25,771 bases of DNA. Origin: DATFGK01 sp046712825 (lineage in GTDB: Bacteria; Actinomycetota; AC-67). The stretch spans positions 1 to 25,771 of the forward strand of contig JBKKCR010000079.1 of the NCBI GenBank assembly GCA_046712825.1, read 5' to 3'. The notes under the pieces are model-generated. The model did no database searches. It was not told the DNA's origin and saw only the letters and a list, made by a program, of their open reading frames with translations. Both the position numbers and the translations under genes were made by a program. Below, piece by piece: positions 15,322 through 21,027 of the stretch; position 1 is the stretch's first letter, and every line of letters begins with the position of its first letter.

Positions 15322-15383
15322 CCGTCGCAGGTTTTCACGAACCAGCGGCTCACGCGCTGGTTGGCGTGAGCCTTGCGCGACGG
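15322..15383 (+). promoter_or_regulatory. Interlocking inverted repeats (possible structured leader RNA)
   Basis: Three perfect pairings are interleaved. The outer stem is CCGTCGC (15322-15328) with GCGACGG (15377-15383). Inside, AACCAGCG (15340-15347) pairs with CGCTGGTT (15355-15362), and GGCTCACGC (15347-15355) pairs with GCGTGAGCC (15364-15372). The two inner stems are mutually exclusive at their edges and arranged A-B-A'-B', which allows either alternative hairpins or a compact pseudoknot. The element lies 29 bases before the carboxyltransferase ATG. It could be a regulatory leader, or a terminator of the preceding gene. Confidence 0.5.
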
Positions 15384-15411
15384 TCGGTCTCCGGGTGAGA
15401 GTTAGCGCTCG

Positions 15412-16983
15412 ATGAGCAAGGAAGACATACGGCCGGATCTCTCCGACGTCCTGCGCCGGCAGGCAGCGACGCGAGACGAGGCTCGCTCGGAAGCGGTGGA
15501 GAAGCGCCACGCATCGGGCCGTCGGACCGCGCGGGAGAATCTGGCGCATCTTTGCGACCCGGATAGTTTCATCGAGTACGGGTCGCTGGCCCTCGCCGCG
15601 CAGCGAAGCCGGCGAAGTGTCGAGGAGCTGATCGCCAAGACGCCGGCGGACGGCCTCGTGGCGGGCATCGGGCGCATCAACGGCGAGCTTTTCGACGACG
15701 ACCGTTCGCGCGCGGCGGTGCTCTCGTACGACTACATGGTCCTGGCCGGCACGCAGGGGTACCTGAACCATCAGAAGAAGGACCGGCTCTTCGAGCTGGC
15801 CGAGCGCCAGCGCCTCCCGGTCGTCTTGTTCGCCGAAGGAGGTGGGGGCCGACCGGGCGACGTCGATGCCCCGATGGTCGCCGGGCTCGATTGCATGGCG
15901 TTCGCACTCTTCGCGCGGCTGAGCGGGCTGGTGCCGCTCGTCGGGGTTGCCTCCGGCTATTGCTTCGCCGGCAACGCGGCGCTCCTCGGGTGCTGCGACG
16001 TCATCATCGCGACGGAGGACTCCAGCATCGGGATGGGCGGCCCGGCGATGATCGAGGGCGGCGGCTTGGGGACGTTCCGGCCGGAGGAGGTCGGGCCGAT
16101 CTCCGTCCAGCAGACGAACGGCGTCGTCGACGTCACGGTGCGCGACGACGAGGAGGCCGTCGCGGTTGCCAAACGCTATCTCTCGTACTTCCAGGGTTCG
16201 ATCGAGAAATGGACCAGCGCCGACCAGACGGGGCTACGCGACGTCGTTCCGGAGCACCGGCGCACCGCCTACGACACGCGGCGCGTCCTCTCTATCCTCG
16301 CCGACACCGACTCCGTGCTCGAGCTGCGCCCTCGCTTCGGCCGGACGATCACGACGTCGCTGGCTCGCATCGAAGGACGGCCGATCGGTGTGATCGGGAA
16401 CGACCCTCGTCACCTCGGCGGGGCGATCGACAGCGCCGGCGCAGATAAGGCCGCGCGCTTCATGCAAATGTGCGACGCGCACGACCTCCCGATCCTGTTC
16501 CTCTGCGACACGCCGGGATTCATGGTCGGACCGGAGGCGGAGAAGTCGGCTCAGGTTCGCCACTTCGCCCGCATGTTCGTCACCGGCGCGAGCCTCACCG
16601 TTCCCTACTTCACGGTGGTGCTCCGCAAAGGCTACGGCCTCGGCGCCCAAGCGATGGCCGGCGGCAGCTTCCACGCGCCGCTCTTCACGGTCGCGTGGCC
16701 GACCGGCGAGTTCGGCGGCATGAACCTGGAAGGCGCGGTGCGTCTTGGATTCCGTCGCGAGCTCGACGCGATCGACGACGCCGACCAACGGCACGCCGCC
16801 TTCGAACAGATGGTTGCGGCCGCGTACGAGCACGGCAAGGCGCTCAACATGGCGGCGCATTTCGAGATCGACGACGTGATCGACCCCGCCGACACCCGCG
16901 CGCTGATCGTGAACACCCTCCGGTCGGCACCGCCGACGCCGGCCCGCTCGGGCAAGAAGCGGCCTTCCGTCGACCCCTGGTAA
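15412..16983 (+). CDS. Acyl-CoA carboxylase carboxyltransferase subunit
   Basis: A 523-residue crotonase-fold carboxyltransferase of the AccD/PccB/MccB type, which moves carboxyl from carboxybiotin to an acyl-CoA. The N-terminal half has the family entry motif TARENLAHLCDPDSFIEYG, then AEGGGGRPGD (141-150) and GMGGPAMIEGGG (207-218) forming the first oxyanion hole. The C-terminal half has DTPGFMVGPEAE, GYGLGAQAMAGG (407-418) and WPTGEFGGMNLEGAVRLG (429-446), and it ends with the usual DDVIDPADTR block. FGGMNLEGAV replaces the MGAEGAV of typical propionyl-CoA enzymes, so the acyl substrate may differ. No biotin carboxylase or biotin carrier gene is in the window. It is followed ten bases later by a FAD oxidase gene, suggesting an operon. 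No strong ribosome-binding site is seen. Confidence 0.88.
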   Translation: MSKEDIRPDLSDVLRRQAATRDEARSEAVEKRHASGRRTARENLAHLCDPDSFIEYGSLALAAQRSRRSVEELIAKTPADGLVAGIGRINGELFDDDRSRAAVLSYDYMVLAGTQGYLNHQKKDRLFELAERQRLPVVLFAEGGGGRPGDVDAPMVAGLDCMAFALFARLSGLVPLVGVASGYCFAGNAALLGCCDVIIATEDSSIGMGGPAMIEGGGLGTFRPEEVGPISVQQTNGVVDVTVRDDEEAVAVAKRYLSYFQGSIEKWTSADQTGLRDVVPEHRRTAYDTRRVLSILADTDSVLELRPRFGRTITTSLARIEGRPIGVIGNDPRHLGGAIDSAGADKAARFMQMCDAHDLPILFLCDTPGFMVGPEAEKSAQVRHFARMFVTGASLTVPYFTVVLRKGYGLGAQAMAGGSFHAPLFTVAWPTGEFGGMNLEGAVRLGFRRELDAIDDADQRHAAFEQMVAAAYEHGKALNMAAHFEIDDVIDPADTRALIVNTLRSAPPTPARSGKKRPSVDPW

Positions 16984-16993
16984 GAAGAGCCCC

Positions 16994-18367
16994 ATGGCGG
17001 ACATCACTTCACGGCTCGAGGAGATCGTCGGCGAGCAGAACATCATCGCGGGCGACGCGGCGGGTGAAGACTACGCCCACGACGAGTCGCTGACGGCGAC
17101 CCCCCAGTGGCCGGCGTTCGTGGTCCGGCCGGCCTCGACCGATGAGGTCGCCAGCGTCGTAGCGCTGGCGCGTGAGCACGGCGTCCCGATCACCGCTCGC
17201 GGCTCGGGCACGGGACTTTCCGGTGCCTGCATCCCGCAGGCCGATGGGATCCTGATCTCCTTCGAGCGGATGAACCGGATCCTCGAGATCGACCTTTCCA
17301 ATCACGTGGCCGTCGTGCAGCCGGGCGTTACACTCGACGAGCTGGACAAGGCCACCGCGGAGCACGGTCTCGTTTACCCGGTGTACCCGGGCGAGAACTC
17401 GGCGAGCCTCGGTGGGAACGTCGCGACGAACGCCGGCGGCTTACGCGCGGTGAAGTACGGCGTGACCCGGCACCAGGTGCTCGGCCTGACCGCGGTGCTC
17501 GGGACTGGCGAGGTCATCCGAACCGGCGGCAAGTTCGTGAAGGCGACCACCGGCTACGATCTGACGCAGCTGATCATCGGCTCGGAGGGTACGCTCGCCC
17601 TCGCGACCGAGGCGATGCTCAAGCTGTACCCGCGCCCCGATCACGCCACGACGCTCCTCGCGCCTTTCTCGACCCTGGACGAGGTGACGGTCGCGGTCCC
17701 GAGGATCGTCGGAAGCGGCGTCGGACCGTTGATCGTCGAGTACATCGACCTGATCTCGATGCAGGGGATCCTCAACAACGCGGGGCTGGATCTCGGCATC
17801 CCGCAGAACATCAAGGACACCGCGCTCGCGTACCTGGTCGTCGTGCTCGAGGACCGCCGCGCGGACCGGCTCGAGGAGAACGTCGAGGAGATCGCCACCC
17901 TGATCGGCGAGCTGGGCGCGCTCGACGTGTACGTGCTGCCGCCGCAAGCCGGGGTGCAGTTGATCCACGCGCGGGAGCGCGCGTTCTGGGCAGCCAAGGC
18001 GGCCGGTGCGCACGACATCATCGACATGGTCGTGCCCCGCGCCTCGATCCCCGAGTACATGGCTAAAGTCAACGATCTCGCGCAGGCAAGTGCCTCATTC
18101 CTGACCGGCTGCGGGCACGTCGGCGATGGCAACGTCCACCTGTCGGTCTTCCAAGCGGACGAGGCGAAGCGCCACGACCTGATGCTCGGGATCTTCCGCG
18201 CCGGTATGGAGCTCGGCGGCGCGATCTCGGGCGAGCACGGGATCGGGACGGAGAAGAAGCCCTACTACGCGGAGCTCGAGCAACCCCCGAAGCTGGCGTT
18301 GATGCGCCGCATCAAGGCCGCTTTCGACCCGGACGGCATCCTGAACCCGGGGATCATCTTCGACTGA
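16994..18367 (+). CDS. FAD-linked 2-hydroxyacid oxidase/dehydrogenase (GlcD-like)
   Basis: A 457-residue flavoprotein of the VAO/PCMH family, similar in length and motifs to glycolate oxidase subunit GlcD and D-lactate dehydrogenases. The FAD-binding part has RGSGTGLSGACIP (69-81), PGENSASLGGNVATNAGG (132-149) and TGYDLTQLIIGSEGTLA (186-202). The C-terminal FAD-oxidase domain has CGHVGDGNVH with the metal ligands His375 and His382, and SGEHGIG with catalytic-type Glu414 and His415. It lacks an iron-sulfur domain, so electrons must pass to a separate acceptor. It starts ten bases after the carboxyltransferase stop and is probably co-transcribed. The joint role may be oxidation of a 2-hydroxyacid that arises in the same acyl-CoA pathway; that is inference. 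The gene ends two bases from a convergent small gene. Confidence 0.9.
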   Translation: MADITSRLEEIVGEQNIIAGDAAGEDYAHDESLTATPQWPAFVVRPASTDEVASVVALAREHGVPITARGSGTGLSGACIPQADGILISFERMNRILEIDLSNHVAVVQPGVTLDELDKATAEHGLVYPVYPGENSASLGGNVATNAGGLRAVKYGVTRHQVLGLTAVLGTGEVIRTGGKFVKATTGYDLTQLIIGSEGTLALATEAMLKLYPRPDHATTLLAPFSTLDEVTVAVPRIVGSGVGPLIVEYIDLISMQGILNNAGLDLGIPQNIKDTALAYLVVVLEDRRADRLEENVEEIATLIGELGALDVYVLPPQAGVQLIHARERAFWAAKAAGAHDIIDMVVPRASIPEYMAKVNDLAQASASFLTGCGHVGDGNVHLSVFQADEAKRHDLMLGIFRAGMELGGAISGEHGIGTEKKPYYAELEQPPKLALMRRIKAAFDPDGILNPGIIFD

Positions 18368-18369
18368 AC

Positions 18370-18492
18370 TCAGCCTTTGGCCGAGTGTCGGGCTGCATCC
18401 TTCGCGAGCGCCATGCCGCACGTGAGGCAGCTGCCCGGCCTGCCCTCGCTGCCCGTCTGCAACGCCCGATTCTCGAAACCAATCGTCTCCAC
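18370..18492 (-). CDS. CxxCGM mini-protein, putative metal-binding
   Basis: A 40-residue reading frame with a GTG start two bases after the cyclase stop. GAGGG is positioned about seven bases before the GTG, so translation re-initiation is plausible. The only recognisable element is SCLTCGMALAKD (21-32): two cysteines in CxxCGM, the same arrangement that opens YHS and related metal-binding modules. It has no signal peptide. Because it directly follows a YHS-containing cyclase and a copper protein, a role in metal binding or delivery is a reasonable guess. At this size chance is not excluded; the case rests on the ribosome-binding site, the coupling and the motif. Confidence 0.45.
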   Translation of the reverse strand: METIGFENRALQTGSEGRPGSCLTCGMALAKDAARHSAKG

Positions 18493-18494
18493 CG

Positions 18495-19145
18495 CTATGC
18501 CCTCGTGTAGGCCCCAGGGCGTTCGGCGAAGGCCCGAGCGCACTCGAAGGAACAGAAGAACAGCGTCCGGCCGTCGAACGGGAGCCGGGCGGGCGCGCTC
18601 GAAGGATCGATGGTCATGTGGCAAACAAGGTCCACCTCGTCGCTTACGGCCGCACGCCGACGATCCGAGATCTCGTAGAGATCAACGGACTCGGATACGT
18701 TCTTGAAATGAGCCTTTCCAACCGGACGCACGGCGGCTATCTCGACGGACCCAGCCGCAGCGGCGATCGATTCCGTGCAAAGGGTCTGCCCGGAGCGGGC
18801 GTGAGCGGCCACGCGTGCGGCTAGATTGACCGAGGCGCCGAACCAATCGTCCCCCTGACTCACGGCCGGACCTGCATGGATGCCCGCACGCAAGGCGGGG
18901 AACATCGGTTCCTTGTCGATCAGCGCCGCGAGATCAAGGCAGCAGGACACCACTTCGCCGGGATCCTCGGCCACGACCATGACCGCATCACCCATCGTCT
19001 TCACCAACGCGCATCCCGTTCGAAGCACCTCTCGCGCCATCTGAGCGAATCGAGCAGCCACCGCCGCAGCGTCGAGATCACCGTGCGCCTCGGTGAGTGC
19101 CGTGAACCCGGCCAGATCGGCGAAGAGGAACGCCCGATCGCTCAC
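18495..19145 (-). CDS. Class III adenylate cyclase fused to a YHS metal-binding domain
   Basis: A 216-residue soluble protein. Residues 3-160 are a class III nucleotide cyclase domain with every catalytic position present: metal-binding Asp10 (LFADLAGFTAL) and Asp53 (KTMGDAVM), adenine-selecting Lys49 and Asp100, and transition-state Asn107 and Arg111 (GASVNLAARV). The Lys/Asp pair points to ATP, so the product should be cyclic AMP. Residues 170-212 are a YHS domain: Cys175 in LVCHM, then FFCSFECARAFAERP with Cys198 and Cys202. YHS modules bind transition metals in copper ATPases and related proteins. The gene starts at GTG 19145 and overlaps the cupredoxin stop (GTGA), so the two are coupled. 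I infer metal-controlled cyclic AMP synthesis or a metal-trafficking link. No membrane segment is present. Confidence 0.88.
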   Translation of the reverse strand: MSDRAFLFADLAGFTALTEAHGDLDAAAVAARFAQMAREVLRTGCALVKTMGDAVMVVAEDPGEVVSCCLDLAALIDKEPMFPALRAGIHAGPAVSQGDDWFGASVNLAARVAAHARSGQTLCTESIAAAAGSVEIAAVRPVGKAHFKNVSESVDLYEISDRRRAAVSDEVDLVCHMTIDPSSAPARLPFDGRTLFFCSFECARAFAERPGAYTRA

Positions 19146-19585
19146 GTAACCGTCACCGTCCCGCGCATCCCCTGTCCGTAGTGACGCGGGATATGGCAGC
19201 CGTAGATCAGGGTCCCGGGTTCATCGAACGTGTAGGTGAGCTCGACGGTCCTGCCGGCCGGAACCTCTGCGGAGGCCGGGGTCTGCATCATGGCGTGGCC
19301 GCCCATCATCATCTTCTCGTGTTGCTGCTGGACCTCCTCGGTCCCGAGCACGAACTCGTGATCAATCGCGTCGGCGTTGACGAGCACGAATCTCACCGAG
19401 GTGCACGCCTTGACGGTGACCATGTCCGGCGCGAAGCGAAGACGACCGACGATGATGCGAACCGACCTATCGGTGAACGATGTTCCGCCTCCGCTTTCAC
19501 ATGCAGCGAGGGCGAAGGCGAAACATGCAACGGCAGCTCTCACTCCGTTCTGCCCCAGCGAAAGCGTTCCGTGAGGCTGCGACAT
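19142..19585 (-). CDS. Cupredoxin lipoprotein with His/Met-rich loop
   Basis: A 147-residue exported copper protein. ATG 19585 has AAGGAGGGG (19591-19599 on the minus strand) just upstream; an open extension further upstream would run through the operator. The lipobox LAAC puts the lipid on Cys29. The cupredoxin fold has a full type-1 copper site: His76 in AIDHEFVL, Cys130, His135 and Met140 in YGCHIPRHYGQGM. A loop at residues 86-100 (QQQHEKMMMGGHAMM) is rich in Met and His, as in copper-resistance proteins such as CopA/PcoA and CueO, and may bind extra Cu(I). The gene is first in a coupled unit with the cyclase-YHS gene and sits 15 bases from a CsoR-like inverted repeat. Its role is likely envelope copper binding or electron transfer. 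Confidence 0.9.
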   Translation of the reverse strand: MSQPHGTLSLGQNGVRAAVACFAFALAACESGGGTSFTDRSVRIIVGRLRFAPDMVTVKACTSVRFVLVNADAIDHEFVLGTEEVQQQHEKMMMGGHAMMQTPASAEVPAGRTVELTYTFDEPGTLIYGCHIPRHYGQGMRGTVTVT

Positions 19586-19600
19586 CGAGCCCCCTCCTTG

Positions 19601-19617
19601 ATACCCCCCCAGGGTAT
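19601..19617 (-). promoter_or_regulatory. CsoR-like copper operator
   Basis: ATACCC (19601-19606) and GGGTAT (19612-19617) flank CCCCA. This matches the general form of CsoR/RcnR-family sites, which are A/T-flanked C and G runs. On the minus strand it overlaps TATACCCT, a possible extended -10 (TGGTATACC), and lies just before the cupredoxin ribosome-binding site, where a bound repressor would block transcription. No CsoR gene is in the window. Confidence 0.55.
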
Positions 19618-19739
19618 ACCACACGATCGCCCCACCATGCGGAGGAGCATCCCAGATGCACGGAGACCTCGGAAACTACGGGATCCGTGGAGGCGCCCTG
19701 CTCGGCGCGAGCTTCACCCTTAACGACGTCCGCGAAGCG

Positions 19740-20633
19740 TCATGAGCCTTGCCGTATCGGCGTCCAAGTATTGCCTCCGTCGCTCGTCTTGAAGATCGTC
19801 GCAGCGTCCGCGGCGTAAGCGATCTGCCCGTCGACGGGACTAATCGCGAGGCTGGTGGCGGCGATGCTCGGAGGGATCCCTCCGAGGGATGGCGACCACG
19901 TCGAGCCTCCATCTCGGCTGTACTTCATGCCCCGCTCAGTGAACGCCAGCACGTGGCTGGGGTCGCTTGGGTCGGCCGCTACGGAGACCACGTAGCCGGT
20001 GCCGAGCGCCGAGACGACGCGCCACGTCGCGCCCCGATCCTGAGAACGGAAGAGTCCAGAAGGTGTCCCTGCGAAAACCACCCCAACTGCCGCAGGGGCC
20101 GCGAAGCTGAAGACGACCGGGGCGGCTCCCATCATCGAGAGCCGCTGCCACGTCCGTCCACCATCGCTCGAGTGGAAAGCGCCTTGGCTCCCGGAGTCCC
20201 ATCCGTACAGAGCCTTGATGTCCCCATAACTCACCGTCATCGCATGGAAGTCGACCGGGGGGTCGAGTACGTTCGAAAGCTTTCGCCAACCAAGACCGTC
20301 CGGAGACGTCTCTACGCCGAGGGATCCTCCCGTCACGGGATGTCCGCTGCGGAACATCGTCCCGCTCGAGGGATGGAGGGTAAATCCCATGTGGTCGTTG
20401 CGGTCTGCCCCGACGTACGACCAGTTTCTGTCGTCTGCTCCGCGGATGAGGCCCGCGTGCGTCGCCACATAGAGCGTGCCCACGTTGTCGACTCCGAGTC
20501 CGTGGATGTGATGGAACCTGGTAGCCGGATCCCCTGCCTTCGGCTGGCCCGACACGGTAGATGGTTCATCGCCCCCGCACGACGCAAGCAGGACGGCAAC
20601 GACCCCGATGAGTGCTGAGAGTCTTCCTCGCAC
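19740..20633 (-). CDS. BNR-repeat lipoprotein of the F510_1955 type
   Basis: A 297-residue exported beta-propeller. GGAGGAGATC precedes the GTG at 20633. The lipobox LLASC marks Cys19. The mature start has the His-rich motif RFHHIHGLGVD (39-49), followed by TLYVATHAGLIR, the pattern of proteins annotated as F510_1955 family glycosylhydrolase. Four Asp-box (BNR) repeats are clear: SSDGGRTW (155), SQDRGATW (197), SRDGGSTW (239) and TSDGGNTW (283). The fold resembles sialidases and the sortilin/Vps10 propeller, but no sialidase arginine triad or catalytic pair is evident, so glycosidase activity is doubtful. Its place between two copper proteins suggests a role in envelope metal handling. That is context-based inference, and the clustered histidines near the N-terminus would fit it. 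Confidence 0.85.
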   Translation of the reverse strand: MRGRLSALIGVVAVLLASCGGDEPSTVSGQPKAGDPATRFHHIHGLGVDNVGTLYVATHAGLIRGADDRNWSYVGADRNDHMGFTLHPSSGTMFRSGHPVTGGSLGVETSPDGLGWRKLSNVLDPPVDFHAMTVSYGDIKALYGWDSGSQGAFHSSDGGRTWQRLSMMGAAPVVFSFAAPAAVGVVFAGTPSGLFRSQDRGATWRVVSALGTGYVVSVAADPSDPSHVLAFTERGMKYSRDGGSTWSPSLGGIPPSIAATSLAISPVDGQIAYAADAATIFKTSDGGNTWTPIRQGS

Positions 20634-20642
20634 GATCTCCTC

Positions 20643-20670
20643 CTCGGTCCGACGACGGGATAGGACCGAG
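20643..20670 (-). repeat. Inverted repeat upstream of the BNR lipoprotein
   Basis: CTCGGTCC (20643-20650) and GGACCGAG (20663-20670) are perfect 8-bp arms around a 12-base loop. On the minus strand the second arm runs directly into the GAGGAGGAG ribosome-binding site before the GTG at 20633. It could be an operator, a terminator of the preceding small gene, or a leader hairpin affecting translation. Confidence 0.5.
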
Positions 20671-20676
20671 AGAGGA

Positions 20677-20970
20677 TCAGATCAGAAGGACGCCGAGTGT
20701 GTTGATGTCGGGAAGTCGCACGAATGGATCGCCGCGAGGGTTAAGCCCTTGCGGGCAAGTCGGGACGGACCGGATCAGGATCATCTCCGGCCTCATTAGG
20801 AGGAACACTCCGAGGGAGGTCGCCAGGATGAAGCAGCACACGAAGGCGGCCATAGAAGTCGACCCGCCCATATCCCCGGAGGTCATCGGCAACGTCAGGC
20901 AGAGGAAGACCGCGAGTACGAGAAGCGCCACCGCTGTGCGCATGGCAGCCGACCGCAGCCGGAGTGTCAT
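20677..20970 (-). CDS. Small membrane protein of unknown function
   Basis: A 97-residue protein with two predicted membrane helices (about 10-30 and 40-60), the first with LLVLAVFLCLTLP and the second with AFVCCFILATSLGVFLLM. The helices contain three cysteines, and the loop between them is rich in Met, Gly and Ser (MTSGDMGGSTSM). The roughly 35-residue tail includes PTCPQGLNPRGDP. I do not recognise the family. The ATG at 20970 has no ribosome-binding site but a TACAAT box eight bases upstream, which fits a leaderless transcript; ATG 20943 is a later alternative. It lies between a copper protein and the BNR lipoprotein on the same strand. A role in copper handling is suggested only by context and by the Cys/Met content. 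Confidence 0.7.
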   Translation of the reverse strand: MTLRLRSAAMRTAVALLVLAVFLCLTLPMTSGDMGGSTSMAAFVCCFILATSLGVFLLMRPEMILIRSVPTCPQGLNPRGDPFVRLPDINTLGVLLI

Positions 20971-20978
20971 CGGAAACG

Positions 20979-20984
20979 ATTGTA
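20979..20984 (-). promoter_or_regulatory. -10 box (TACAAT) of a probable leaderless promoter
   Basis: On the minus strand TACAAT, one mismatch from the TATAAT consensus, ends eight bases before the ATG at 20970. No Shine-Dalgarno sequence lies between. The upstream inverted repeat at 20992-21009 covers the -20 to -35 part of this promoter. Confidence 0.5.
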
Positions 20985-20991
20985 CAGACAG

Positions 20992-21009
20992 GAACCCCTA
21001 AGGGGGTTC
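20992..21009. promoter_or_regulatory. C-run/G-run inverted repeat, operator or terminator
   Basis: GAACCCC (20992-20998) and GGGGTTC (21003-21009) are perfect 7-bp arms around TAAG. The shape, A/T flanks around C and G runs, recalls the CsoR-like site at 19601. It sits just upstream of the TACAAT box of the small membrane gene and 18 bases after the preceding stop codon, so it could be an operator, a terminator, or both. No T-tract follows. Confidence 0.4.
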
Positions 21010-21027
21010 GCTCCACGTCGGCCGCGC

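Noticed and set aside
13335..15398. Long plus-strand open frame (687 codons) over the LVIVD gene
   Set aside because: It is a shifted frame of the LVIVD-repeat gene; the translation is Arg/Pro/His-rich with no motifs, while the real frame has a ribosome-binding site, signal peptide, repeats and sorting signal.
14077..15771. Long minus-strand open frame (564 codons)
   Set aside because: It is antisense to the LVIVD gene and to the start of the carboxyltransferase gene and shows no recognisable domain.
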